Source of the DNA: Nonomuraea deserti
GTDB taxonomy: Bacteria > Actinomycetota > Actinomycetes > Streptosporangiales > Streptosporangiaceae
Direction: 5' to 3'
DNA length: 64,000 bases
NCBI RefSeq assembly: GCF_004348685.1
Contig: NZ_SMKO01000004.1
Span: 62,001-126,000, forward strand
Shown here: piece after piece, positions 1 to 8,076 of the stretch
Layout: each line of letters starts with the position of its first letter
Position numbering within the stretch: the first letter of the stretch is position 1
The notes under the pieces: generated by a model
The model's input: only the letters and a program-made list of their open reading frames with translations
What the model was told of the DNA's origin: nothing
Database searches by the model: none
Position numbers and translations under genes: made by a program

Positions 1-568
1 CAGCGTGGGCCACCACCTCACCGCCATCCGCATGCAGGCCACCGCCACCCGCCGAGCGCTGCGCGGCCAGGCGCAGTCCGCCGACAAGGCGCTGGAGACC
101 ATCGCCGAGCTGTCCGCAACCGCGTTGCAGGAGGTGCGCGCCCTTCTCGACTCACTACGCGAGGCCCCCGCCGGGCCGGACCTGGAAGAGATCGAGAGCC
201 TGGCCGAGCGGCTCTCCACCCCACGGCTGCCGATCTCGGTCCACCGCGCCGGACCCGGCACCACGCCGCCACCCGCTGTCGGCCATACGGTCTACCGCGT
301 CGTGCAGGAAGCGCTCACCAACGCCGCCCGCCATTCCGGCGCCAGCCATGTGGACGTGCACGTGTTGTGTGACCCGGCCGCGGTGACGGTCTCGATCACC
401 GACGACGGCCACGGCCGTGCCGGAGCGGAGGGACGGGGCATCAGAGGCATGCGGGAACGCGTGGACCAACATGGCGGCACATTCATGGCAGGCCCGGGGC
501 AGGAGCGCGGCTGGCGGGTGGACGCCGTCGTGCCGATCCAGCCAGTTCGTGCAAGGAGAGCGGCGTGA
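1..568 (+). CDS. NarL-family sensor histidine kinase, C-terminal part (5' end outside window)
   Basis: This is the cytoplasmic end of a two-component sensor kinase. The reading frame is open to the first base, and the first codons read S-V-G-H-H-L, matching the end of the HisKA_3 phospho-acceptor box (HDxVGHHL), so the GTG at 5 is not a true start. The phosphorylated His and any membrane sensor lie upstream of the window. A HATPase_c domain follows: N-box VVQEALTNAARHS near residues 99-111, a G1-type DDGHGRAG and a G2-type GRGIRGMRERV. It overlaps the next gene by four bases (GTGA), so the kinase and regulator are translationally coupled. The signal sensed cannot be read from what is present. 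Confidence 0.9.
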   Translation, partial: SVGHHLTAIRMQATATRRALRGQAQSADKALETIAELSATALQEVRALLDSLREAPAGPDLEEIESLAERLSTPRLPISVHRAGPGTTPPPAVGHTVYRVVQEALTNAARHSGASHVDVHVLCDPAAVTVSITDDGHGRAGAEGRGIRGMRERVDQHGGTFMAGPGQERGWRVDAVVPIQPVRARRAA

Positions 569-1251
569 CGATTCGAGTGGTGATCGCCGATGATCAGCCG
601 GCCGTACGTGACGCACTGCGCGTGACACTGGACGGCGAGCCCGACATCAAGGTGGTCGGTGAGGCGGCCGACGGAGCCGAAGCCGTCCACCAGACGCTGT
701 GGTGGCGCCCCGACGTGGTGGTGCTCGACCTGCGCATGCCGTACGTCGACGGGATCTCCGCGATTCGGCAGCTGGCCGGCATGGAAGCTCCGCCGAGGAT
801 GCTCGCGCTGACCACGTTCGACACCGATGAATACCTCTTCGGGGCACTCCAGTCGGGAGCTTCGGGATTCCTGCTCAAGGACAGCGACCCTGAACTTCTC
901 CTGGACGCGCTGCGAACGCTGCACCGCGGGCACGGGCTGGTGGACCCTCAAGTCACCACCCGGTTGATCCACCGCTTCGCGAGCCTGTCGCCCGCGTCCC
1001 CCGCCGACGCGCAACGGCGGCTCACCGCTCGTGAGCTCGAGGTGCTCCGGCACCTGGCTCGCGGGCTGAGCAACGCGCGGATAGCCCAAGCCCTGACCAT
1101 CGAGGAAGGCACGGTCAAGAACCACGTCGCGAGTCTTCTGCGCAAACTCGGGCTGCCCACGCGGGTGCACGCCGTCATCTACGCCTACGAGCACGGCCTG
1201 GCCCCGCGCCACTCAGACACCCGATCTCCAAGGAGGTTCACATGCCCTTGA
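565..1251 (+). CDS. NarL/FixJ-type response regulator
   Basis: A 228-residue response regulator, partner of the kinase just upstream. The N-terminal receiver domain (about 1-120) has the acidic pair D9-D10, the phospho-acceptor D55 in VVVLDLRMP, a switch Thr in LALTTFD and the conserved Lys in FLLKDSD. The C-terminal LuxR-type helix-turn-helix (about 150-212) carries [18 protein letters not shown] and [13 protein letters not shown]. The GTG start at 565 overlaps the kinase stop. Its 3' end overlaps the start of the next gene, so three genes form one unit and the metallopeptidase-like protein may be functionally tied to the sensor pair. The regulon is unknown. Confidence 0.95.
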   Translation: MTIRVVIADDQPAVRDALRVTLDGEPDIKVVGEAADGAEAVHQTLWWRPDVVVLDLRMPYVDGISAIRQLAGMEAPPRMLALTTFDTDEYLFGALQSGASGFLLKDSDPELLLDALRTLHRGHGLVDPQVTTRLIHRFASLSPASPADAQRRLTARELEVLRHLARGLSNARIAQALTIEEGTVKNHVASLLRKLGLPTRVHAVIYAYEHGLAPRHSDTRSPRRFTCP

Positions 1252-2003
1252 TCCGTCGACGGGCAAGCCGCCGCCGGAGAGGCTGGTGGATCGCAGGCAC
1301 GGTCACCGCGGTCCTCCTCGCCGCGGCCGTGGCGCTGACCGCGATCGCCTTCCCGTCTGTTGCGGCCACCACCTGTCCCGGCTGTTATGGCCTTGAGCGG
1401 CTCCGGCCGGGCCTGTACGCCGAACCCGGCCTGGCGCCGGCCAAGCGCCGGCACGTGGCTGAGGTCGTCGAGCAGGCGAACAAGCGGGTACGTGCCTTCT
1501 TCGGCGGACGGGCAAGCACTCCTGACATCCTCGTATGCCTGTCGGACGACTGCTACCGCAGGATCGGCGGCGGCCGGGAACGCGGCATCGCCGTACTCAA
1601 CCGGTCGGTGATGCTGTCTCCGCGCGGCGTCGATCCCGTGATCGCCTCGCACGAGCTGACCCATGTGGAGCTGCACGCCCGTCTGGACGGCGCCGAAGTC
1701 CCGCAGTGGTTCGACGAGGGCCTGGCCGTTCTGGTAAGCGATGATCGCCGATACCTCGCCCCGGCCGGCGACCGCTGCCTGCGCGACTCCCGCCGACCCT
1801 TGCCGGCGACGCTCGGCGACTGGCTGGTCGCGGCATCAGCGGATCCCCATGTGTACGCCGAAGCCGCCTGCCAGGTGAGTCGTTGGGCAGGGAGGAAGGG
1901 CGGGAAAGAGGCCGTACTAACCCTCATCGAACGGTTGTCGACAGGACAGCCCTTCCCGAACCTTCGGCTGCTGGCCGCAACCACAGCTCGAGCGGCACTC
2001 TGA
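1242..2003 (+). CDS. Membrane-anchored gluzincin-like (HExxH) protein
   Basis: A 253-residue protein with an Arg-rich N-terminus, one transmembrane segment (about 15-38) and an extracytoplasmic domain. That domain has H137-E-L-T-H141 and, 18 residues on, E159 in QWFDEGLA, the spacing of a gluzincin zinc site (HExxH plus downstream Glu). The four Cys at about 45, 48, 98 and 103 (CPGC, CLSDDC) may form disulfides or a metal site. It resembles the peptidase-MA-like family of putative membrane metalloproteases. ATG 1242 is preceded by AAGGAGGTTCAC, a strong ribosome-binding site, and overlaps the response regulator by 10 bases. Activity is inferred from the motif only; the substrate is unknown. 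Confidence 0.75.
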   Translation: MPLIRRRASRRRRGWWIAGTVTAVLLAAAVALTAIAFPSVAATTCPGCYGLERLRPGLYAEPGLAPAKRRHVAEVVEQANKRVRAFFGGRASTPDILVCLSDDCYRRIGGGRERGIAVLNRSVMLSPRGVDPVIASHELTHVELHARLDGAEVPQWFDEGLAVLVSDDRRYLAPAGDRCLRDSRRPLPATLGDWLVAASADPHVYAEAACQVSRWAGRKGGKEAVLTLIERLSTGQPFPNLRLLAATTARAAL

Positions 2004-2033
2004 TCGAACGACGACCGGGGTCAACGAAGGTAC

Positions 2034-2408
2034 GTGGAAGGCGCTCAGGCGGTTCGGAGAGCTGGGGCCGGCGTGTGCCGCCACGGCTTCGAGACCGGAC
2101 GCGAGGAGCTGTTCAACGAGGGCGACGACGCCTTCCACACCGCCATCGCCACGGCCTCGCACAACATGTTCCTTCAGGTCGCCGTGCGGGAGGCCCGCAG
2201 GCTGCAGGCGCAGTCGAGCCTCATCGGCCTGCGCGGCTCGGTGGGCGGGCACGCCGCCAAGGCCGTCGAAGAGCACGACGCCATCTACCAGGCCATCCGC
2301 GCCGGCGATCCCGAAGCGGCCGCCCAGGCCGCGGCCACGCACATCGACAACACCCTCGACGACTACCGCAGGGAGATCCAGCAGCGCCTCTTCTTCTCGT
2401 CCCACTGA
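2034..2408 (+). pseudogene. C-terminal FCD-domain fragment of a FadR-type GntR regulator
   Basis: The 124 residues match only the all-helical ligand-binding FCD half of FadR-subfamily regulators: a DDAFHTAIATASHN metal/ligand-binding helix, then EHDAIYQAIRAGDPEAAA and a final helix with THIDNTLDDYR. The winged-helix DNA-binding half (about 70 residues) is absent, and the upstream bases belong to the end of the metallopeptidase-like gene, so this is a truncated remnant. It may have been the original regulator of the convergent enolase/ABC operon, which is now flanked on the far side by an intact FadR-type gene. Whether the fragment is translated is unknown. Confidence 0.75.
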
Positions 2409-2410
2409 GG

Positions 2411-2440
2411 CGGCCGGCCCGGACTGGTCCGGGCCGGCCG
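2411..2440. terminator. Strong bidirectional hairpin between convergent genes
   Basis: A perfect 13-bp GC-rich stem (left arm 2411-2423, right arm 2428-2440) closes on the 4-base loop CTGG, three bases after the stop of the FCD fragment and just beyond the 3' end of the enolase gene on the other strand. It lacks a U tract, as is usual for high-GC actinobacteria, and could terminate both transcripts. Confidence 0.7.
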
Positions 2441-2485
2441 ACCGGCGGACATGACCAGGCGAGCAGGCGCGGGCCGGGCTCCGGC

Positions 2486-3658
2486 TCATCCCGGTGACCG
2501 CGTCGGCGAGAAGTGATGGGCGACCGCCAGCAGCCGGCGTCCGGCGTGCTCCGGCCGGATGTGGGGGCCCTCGGCTGCCCTGGCGGCCGGCCGGCGGAAC
2601 GCGTTGATCGCCTGCTCGTCGATCGTGACGCCGAGGCCCGGCGAGTCGCCGAGGACGAACGTGCCGTCCTCGACGTGCAGGTCGAGTGACAGTCCGAGCG
2701 GTGGGTGCAGATCCTGCAGCTCGCTGGCCAGGTGGTTCGGCACCGACGTGGCGGCGTGCAGCAGCGCGACGGGCGTGGCGCCGATCGGGCTGACCGGCAG
2801 GTCGTGGGCGTGCGCCAGCGCGGACACCCGCAGGAAGTGGGACACCCCCCAGACGACGGCCGTCTGGACGATGTCCACGGCCCCCGCGGCCAGCAGCGGG
2901 CGGAACTGCTCCAGCCCGGTGAGGTTCTCTCCCGTGGCGACGGACGCGCGGATCCCGCGACCGACGGTACCCAGGCCTTCGGCGTCCCACCGCCGCACCG
3001 GCTCTTCGATCCACGTGAGATCCAGCGTGCGTTCGAGCTCGCAGACGTGCCGGACGGCCTGCTTGCGGGTCCAAGCCTCGTTCACGTCGAGCATCAGGCC
3101 CGGCCGCGCGCCGCGCCCGGCCTCGGTCAGGACATCCCGGACCAGCGTCAGGCGACGCCGGTCGCGTTCGATGTCGAGGCCGCCCTTGATCTTGGCCGCG
3201 CGGAGCCCGTGCTGGGCGTAGACCTGGTAGACCGCGACGAGTTCGTCGTCGGTCAGGCCGATGTCGAGGCCGGAGGCGTAGGCGGGCACCCCACGATCGC
3301 GCCCGCCGAGCAGGCGCCAGAGCGGCTCACCGGCCGCCTGGGCCTTGATGTCCCACAGGGCGGTGTCGAGCGCGCCGATCGTGCCGAAGACGGCGCCGGC
3401 GTGGCCCGCCTTGAAGGTCCGCCGCAGCATGCGGTCGTAGAGCGCTGTCACGCCGCGCGGGTCCTCACCCTCGATCGCGGCGAAGACGGTCTCGATCTCC
3501 ACGTGCGGCCCGAGGCCGACGCCGGTGATCCCCTCGTCGGTGTCCACCAGGACGAGCGGCACCGGGACGGCTCCGTCGGCGAAGACGCCGTTGACGTCCC
3601 CGACGGGACGGCCCCATTCCTGAACCGTCGTCATGGTGCGATACCCCGTGATCCGCAT
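2486..3658 (-). CDS. Enolase-superfamily (mandelate racemase/muconate lactonizing enzyme-like) protein
   Basis: A 390-residue enolase-fold enzyme, last gene of an ABC uptake operon. The N-terminal capping domain covers about 1-120 and the TIM-barrel domain follows. Visible metal/active-site motifs are K156-I-K158 (KxK base motif), D191 in MLDVNEAW, E218-E219-P and E244 in TGEN. The His/Asp dyad normal for the mandelate-racemase subgroup is not evident: where QPD...GG is expected the protein reads QTAVVWGV (265-272), and where PH is expected it reads SPIG (290-293). An acid-sugar dehydratase or epimerase role is plausible from context but not assignable. The ATG at 3658 is chosen because it lies one base after the upstream permease stop; a longer frame would overlap that gene. 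Confidence 0.85.
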   Translation of the reverse strand: MRITGYRTMTTVQEWGRPVGDVNGVFADGAVPVPLVLVDTDEGITGVGLGPHVEIETVFAAIEGEDPRGVTALYDRMLRRTFKAGHAGAVFGTIGALDTALWDIKAQAAGEPLWRLLGGRDRGVPAYASGLDIGLTDDELVAVYQVYAQHGLRAAKIKGGLDIERDRRRLTLVRDVLTEAGRGARPGLMLDVNEAWTRKQAVRHVCELERTLDLTWIEEPVRRWDAEGLGTVGRGIRASVATGENLTGLEQFRPLLAAGAVDIVQTAVVWGVSHFLRVSALAHAHDLPVSPIGATPVALLHAATSVPNHLASELQDLHPPLGLSLDLHVEDGTFVLGDSPGLGVTIDEQAINAFRRPAARAAEGPHIRPEHAGRRLLAVAHHFSPTRSPG

Positions 3659-3659
3659 G

Positions 3660-4487
3660 TCAGCCTTTCGTGGAACCAGCGGTGACACCGTCAGCGATCT
3701 GCCGCTGGAGGAACAGATAGATCATCAGCACAGGTACCGCGGCTATCAGGACACCCGAGGCGAAAGTGGGAATGTCGTCGGAGTATTGCCCGCGCAGCGC
3801 GTTGACCCCGATCATGAGGGTGCGATGTTCCGGCGACGGCATCATGAGCAGGGCGATGAGCACGTCGTTCCAGCAGAACAGGGCGTCGAGGATGCCGACC
3901 GACAGCAGTGCCGGCACGCCCAGCGGAAGCATGATCCGCCGGTAAACGCCGTACACCGTGTTGCCGTCGATCCTGGCCGCGTCGACGATCTCCGCCGGGA
4001 TGGTCCGGTAATGGCTCGTCATCAGGAAGACGGTGAAGGGGAGGTACTGGGCGACGTAGGCCAGGATCAGTCCCGGATAGGTGTCGATGAGCCCGCTGTC
4101 GGCCATGACCCGGGTGAGCGGGACCATGATCACCTGGAACGGGATGAACAGCCCCGCGAGACAGCCCAGGAAGATCACCGAGGACCCGCGGAACCGCAGC
4201 TGGGCCAGCGCGAAGCCCGCCATCGACCCCAGCAGGAGCAGCAGCGCCACGGCGCAGGTGACGACGACGAGCGAGTTGACGAAGTACCGCGCCATCCCGG
4301 CGCCGGTCCACGCCTCGGCGAGGTTGTCCCAGCGCAGGGAACCCGCCGGGGAGAACCGGTCGAGGATGTAGTCGCGACGGGTCTTCATCGCGACGTTGGC
4401 GGTGAACACGAGTGGATAGATCGTCGCCAGCGCGAGACCGGCCATCGGAACGGCGGCCGCCCACCTGGCCAGGCGTGCCCCGGGCAT
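3660..4487 (-). CDS. ABC sugar transporter permease, MalG type
   Basis: A 275-residue inner-membrane permease with about six hydrophobic segments. It carries the cytoplasmic EAA loop that docks the ATPase (AEIVDAARIDGN, then YRRIMLPLGVPAL, near residues 190-220), the signature of carbohydrate-uptake-1 (CUT1) importers. The start ATG overlaps the stop of the MalF-type gene (ATGA), and the enolase gene begins one base after its stop, so all four genes form one operon. No ATPase gene lies nearby; such actinobacterial importers commonly share a distant MsiK-type ATPase, an inference here. Confidence 0.93.
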   Translation of the reverse strand: MPGARLARWAAAVPMAGLALATIYPLVFTANVAMKTRRDYILDRFSPAGSLRWDNLAEAWTGAGMARYFVNSLVVVTCAVALLLLLGSMAGFALAQLRFRGSSVIFLGCLAGLFIPFQVIMVPLTRVMADSGLIDTYPGLILAYVAQYLPFTVFLMTSHYRTIPAEIVDAARIDGNTVYGVYRRIMLPLGVPALLSVGILDALFCWNDVLIALLMMPSPEHRTLMIGVNALRGQYSDDIPTFASGVLIAAVPVLMIYLFLQRQIADGVTAGSTKG

Positions 4488-5482
4488 CAGTCCTGCCTTC
4501 CCGCGCGACGGAGCAGCGTGATCTGCAGGAGCCCCACCACGAGCATGACGACGAAGAGCACCGTCGAGGCGGCCGAGGCGAGCGCCGGCCGGTTCATCTG
4601 TCCCTGCTGGTGCCATATGTAGTACTCCGGCAGGTAGGTGGCCCCCTCCGGGCCTCCGCTGGTCATGACGAAGAGCAGGCCGAACATGGACGTCAGCATT
4701 CCGATCATCGTCGTCACGAACACGAACTGGATGGTGCGGGTCAGGCTCGGGATGATCACGTGCCAGATGGTCTGGCGAAGCGACGCGCCGTCCACGCGGG
4801 CGGCGTCCAGCAGCGAGGAGTCCAGGGTGCTGAAGCCCGCGAGGAACACCACCAGGGCCATCCCGAACGTCGCCCAGACGTGCACGCCGACGACCGTGAA
4901 CATGGCGATGCCCGGATCGCCGAGCCAGTCGACGGGGCCGGCGCCGATCGCCCCCAAGAGGGAGTTCAACGGGCCGTCGTACCCGAGCATGAGGTTGAAG
5001 ATCGCGCCGACGATCACCGGGGAGAGCACGGCCGGGAAGAAGTAGACGCTGCGGTAGACCCGATGACCCGGCACGCGCAGGTAGATGAAGGTCGCGAGCA
5101 GGCCAGGAATCGCCACCGCCAGGGGCAGCAGCAGCACCAGGAGCCCGACGTTGCGCAGCGAGATGTGGAACAGCGGGTCGCCGGCCAGCTCCAGGTAGTT
5201 GGCCGGCCCGACGGGGGTGCCGTTGAGTTCGCCGTCGCCGGTGAAGGAGAAGTTGACGCCCAGGGCCAGCGGCCACAGCCGCAGCGCCGCGATGATCAGT
5301 ACGGCCGGGGCGACCAGGACGTAGGGTGCCAGGCGCTCGGCGCGCGCCTGGCGGGGGAACCGCCGGGCCTTGCGGGTGAACGGCCGGGTCGCCGCCCGGA
5401 CATCTCGCCGTTTGACGCCCGCTTCCCCGGCCCGCCCCGGGTCGGCCGGGCGGGCGGACGACGACGGCCCTGCGATCCGCAC
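4487..5482 (-). CDS. ABC sugar transporter permease, MalF type
   Basis: A 331-residue permease with a long Arg/Pro-rich cytoplasmic N-terminus (about 45 residues) and then about six membrane spans. The EAA loop reads SLLDAARVDGASLRQTIW followed by HVIIPSLTRTI. It forms the heterodimeric pore with the downstream MalG-type subunit. A GTG at 5482 lies four bases after the stop of the substrate-binding lipoprotein. A shorter start within the charged N-terminal tail is possible because this part is poorly conserved in the family. Confidence 0.92.
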   Translation of the reverse strand: MRIAGPSSSARPADPGRAGEAGVKRRDVRAATRPFTRKARRFPRQARAERLAPYVLVAPAVLIIAALRLWPLALGVNFSFTGDGELNGTPVGPANYLELAGDPLFHISLRNVGLLVLLLPLAVAIPGLLATFIYLRVPGHRVYRSVYFFPAVLSPVIVGAIFNLMLGYDGPLNSLLGAIGAGPVDWLGDPGIAMFTVVGVHVWATFGMALVVFLAGFSTLDSSLLDAARVDGASLRQTIWHVIIPSLTRTIQFVFVTTMIGMLTSMFGLLFVMTSGGPEGATYLPEYYIWHQQGQMNRPALASAASTVLFVVMLVVGLLQITLLRRAGRQD

Positions 5483-5486
5483 GCCG

Positions 5487-6755
5487 TCAGCCCTTCCGGT
5501 CGGAGGCGGCCAGCTGCTCCAGAGCCTTGTCCACGGTGGTCGACCCGCTCAGGAGCTGCTGGGACAGCCTGCCCATCACGTCGAGAGTCTTGGAGGACAG
5601 CGCCACGTGCAGGGCGGGCTTGCCGGTCTTGATCTCGGAGGCGATCGTGGCGACGGCCGGGCCGGCCTGCGAGACGTCAATCGTCGTGTCGGACGCGATC
5701 GCGCCGGCCTTGCCGTAGAACGCCGTCAGAGCGTCGGTCGAGGTCAGGGACCGCACCAGATCGGCGGCCAGGTAAGGGGCCTTCGTCCACTTCGCGACCG
5801 CGTAGCCGATGCCGCCGTCGTACGGGAGGCTCGGGGCGGCCCCGTCGGTGACGACCGGAGCCTGCATGACGCCGATCTTGTCGGGCGGCAGGAACTCCTT
5901 GAAGTCGTTCCAGTGCCCGATGTCCGACATCAGGCCGATGATGTGAGCGGCCTTACCGGTCTGGAAGACCCGGAACACGTCGCTGAACATCGCGGTGGAG
6001 TTGGCGCCGTCGTTGTTCAACCCTTTGTCGCCGGCGTCCTTCCACAGCTCGAAGATCCGCTTCACGCCAGGAGAGGTCCAGTCGCGCTTGCCGGCGATCC
6101 AGTCGTCGTACTCCTGGGGTGTGAGGACGCCGGACCCGAGGCCCGACAGGAAGAACTGGATGCCGAAGCCCTCCTTGTTGCCGAGCGCGAAGCAGGTGGC
6201 CCCGGTCGCCTTCTTGATGGCGGCGCAGCCGCTGACGAACTCGCTCCAGGTCTTGGGCGGCGCGGCCGGGTCGAGGCCGGCCTGCTCGTAGAGCGCCTTG
6301 TTGTAGTAGATCGGGTGCCCCTGCAGGGTCACCGGCGCGGCGTAGACCTTGCCGTCCTTGCTGAACGCGTCCCAGCCCGCCAGCCGGCTCCTGTCCTCGG
6401 CCACGTACTGGTCCAGCGGGAGGAGCGCGTCGGCCCGGTCGCGGATCTGCCCCCCTCCGTTGAAGAGCATGACGTCGGGCCCCTTGCCAGCCTGGATCGC
6501 GGTGCCGAGCAGGGTGTAGTACTGGTCGAACGGCTGGGCGACGAACTCGACGGTTACTCCCGGGTGCCGCTTGGCGAAGTCCGCCTTGGCCTGCTCGATG
6601 TAGGCCGCGGCGACCGGTTCACCGGACTTCCAGTCCCACACCACGAGCTTCTGCTGCGCTCCTCCGGACGGGGACTCCGTCCGGGTGGCGCTCCCACAGC
6701 CCGCCACGGCCAGTGCCGCGACCACCAAAGCCGACCATAACGCTCGCTGCTTCAT
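5487..6755 (-). CDS. Extracellular sugar-binding lipoprotein (ABC importer)
   Basis: A 422-residue solute-binding protein, first gene of the operon. Residues 1-20 form a lipoprotein signal peptide ending in the lipobox LAVAGC, so the mature protein is anchored outside the membrane. The two-lobed body has typical family-1 features: LVVWDWKSG at the mature N-terminus, GKGPDVMLFNGG, YAAPVTLQGHPIYYNKALYEQAG and PPKTWSEF. ATG 6755 is the start because the lipobox follows at the right distance; the longer frame upstream is antisense to the regulator gene. The bound sugar is not predictable. The paired enolase-fold enzyme suggests an aldonate, uronate or derived oligosaccharide. Confidence 0.93.
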   Translation of the reverse strand: MKQRALWSALVVAALAVAGCGSATRTESPSGGAQQKLVVWDWKSGEPVAAAYIEQAKADFAKRHPGVTVEFVAQPFDQYYTLLGTAIQAGKGPDVMLFNGGGQIRDRADALLPLDQYVAEDRSRLAGWDAFSKDGKVYAAPVTLQGHPIYYNKALYEQAGLDPAAPPKTWSEFVSGCAAIKKATGATCFALGNKEGFGIQFFLSGLGSGVLTPQEYDDWIAGKRDWTSPGVKRIFELWKDAGDKGLNNDGANSTAMFSDVFRVFQTGKAAHIIGLMSDIGHWNDFKEFLPPDKIGVMQAPVVTDGAAPSLPYDGGIGYAVAKWTKAPYLAADLVRSLTSTDALTAFYGKAGAIASDTTIDVSQAGPAVATIASEIKTGKPALHVALSSKTLDVMGRLSQQLLSGSTTVDKALEQLAASDRKG

Positions 6756-6812
6756 CGTTGCCCGCTTCCGGGGAGTGGCCGCCGGATCCGGCCGACTGCG
6801 CCCAAACGTAAT

Positions 6813-6823
6813 TCGTATGACGT
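6813..6823. promoter_or_regulatory. Candidate FadR/GntR operator between divergent transcripts
   Basis: TCGTATGACGT matches the FadR-subfamily consensus TNGTNNNACNA in every defined position but the last. It sits between the binding-protein gene and the GntR gene and abuts the likely -35 box of the latter, so binding could repress both directions. Inference from sequence only. Confidence 0.45.
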
Positions 6824-6851
6824 CTGACGGCAAGAGGGTGTCGCGTAGACT
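6824..6851 (+). promoter_or_regulatory. Likely promoter of the GntR regulator gene
   Basis: CTGACG (6824-6829) and TAGACT (6846-6851) are spaced by 16 bases, and the ATG lies 25 bases downstream. The candidate operator directly precedes the -35 box, consistent with autorepression. Confidence 0.45.
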
Positions 6852-6875
6852 GCTTGCCAGGTCACCGGAGGCGAT

Positions 6876-7646
6876 ATGACGGCATCGCAGGAAACAGCCG
6901 GCAGTGTCCCGGCGCAACCCGCCTGGGTACGCCGCCCGGCGAGTCTCGCCAGAGCGGTGACGGCCGAGCTGGTGGAGCGCATCGTGCGCGGGGTGCACCC
7001 GCCGGGGACCTCGTTGCCCCCCGAGCCCGCATTGTGCGAGGCGTTCTCCGTGAGCCGCACCGTCGTGCGAGAGGCCGTGAAGATCCTGCAGGAGAAGGGG
7101 CTGGTGCAGGTCCGCCAGGGCTCCGGCACCATGGTGACCCCGCCGGCGACGTGGGACATGCTCGACGAGCTCGTCCTCACCGCGACCATCGCCGAGGACG
7201 AGAGCCTGGCGATCCTCGACGACCTCGTCGTCACGCGGCGCGTGCTGGAGTCCGACATGGCCAACGTCGCCGCCCGTCTGGCCGGGCCCGACACCATCGA
7301 TCGGCTGCGCGCCCTGGTGGATCAGATGGACGGGCTCGTGGACGACCCGGTCACGTACGCCGAGAGCGACCGCGCCTTCCACGACACGATCATGCGGGCG
7401 TCGGACAACCGCATCGCGCGTGCCGTCGTGCGGTCACTGGAAGGCCAAGTCGTCAACACCGCCCGCTACCTGGGCCGGACCGAGCGGGCCCTGTGCGTGG
7501 CGTCGAACCTCGGCCACCGCCGCATCTACGAGCGCATCGCCGCCCACGATCCGGAGGGCGCCGCCAAGGCGATGTTCCAGCACATCACCGAGGCCTGGAT
7601 CGTGCGCCGCAGCGGAACGGCCGACCCCGTACGCCTGCAGCGGTAG
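6876..7646 (+). CDS. FadR-subfamily GntR transcriptional regulator
   Basis: A 256-residue regulator divergent from the ABC/enolase operon, which it very probably controls. The N-terminal winged helix (about 22-90) shows AVTAELVERIVRG, PPGTSLPPEPALCEAFSVSR, TVVREAVKILQEKGLV and QVRQGSGTMV. The C-terminal FCD effector domain (about 105-240) has SDRAFHDTIMRASDN and a late helix with FQHITEAW. ATG 6876 follows GGAGGCGAT, a good ribosome-binding site. FCD regulators usually respond to sugar acids or other organic acids, which fits an uptake operon carrying an enolase-fold enzyme. Confidence 0.93.
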   Translation: MTASQETAGSVPAQPAWVRRPASLARAVTAELVERIVRGVHPPGTSLPPEPALCEAFSVSRTVVREAVKILQEKGLVQVRQGSGTMVTPPATWDMLDELVLTATIAEDESLAILDDLVVTRRVLESDMANVAARLAGPDTIDRLRALVDQMDGLVDDPVTYAESDRAFHDTIMRASDNRIARAVVRSLEGQVVNTARYLGRTERALCVASNLGHRRIYERIAAHDPEGAAKAMFQHITEAWIVRRSGTADPVRLQR

Positions 7647-8076
7647 CACGACCGTCTCCGGTGCACCGGCGTGAGAGTTTGATCGCCACGGATCCGCGGT
7701 GGCCGCGGCGGCTTGTCCTGGTCAGACGGAGGGGCGGCCACGCCCGCTCGGGCGGGCGCGTTGGACGTCGAGCAGACCGAGCCTTGACAGCTCTTGTCGC
7801 GTCGGATTTGCTCCGCTGCACCATCGCCATCAGCCGCCAGAAAGAAACGAGAACCGATTGAGGCGGAACGAGTGAGCGCTGACATCGTGGCCCCGGAAAA
7901 TGCACCAAGAAGCCTGGATATTCGACCGGAAGAACGCCGCGCACCGCTTCGTCCCGGCATCCCCGCATAAGAGCCGGCCGAGTGGATCCGCGCCTGACCG
8001 CCTAATCGCTGAACTCATGAGCCGGACCACCTCGCGGTGATCCCCTAATCCCGCGTTGGCTTGCCGAAAGCAGCCG
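7647..8076. other. Convergent intergenic region, no gene recognised
   Basis: About 430 bases between the convergent GntR and GH95 genes. The only structure noted is the hairpin at 7741-7758. Short open frames on both strands show no recognisable domain. Confidence 0.4.
7741..7758. terminator. Possible hairpin terminator
   Basis: CGCCCG (7741-7746) and CGGGCG (7753-7758) form a 6-bp stem with a 6-base loop, about 95 bases past the GntR stop. Weak evidence for termination. Confidence 0.3.

Noticed and set aside
3660..5276. A 538-codon frame that would fuse an unknown domain to the MalG-type permease
   Set aside because: Its first half is an out-of-frame reading of the MalF-type gene; the permease starts at 4487 in ATGA overlap.
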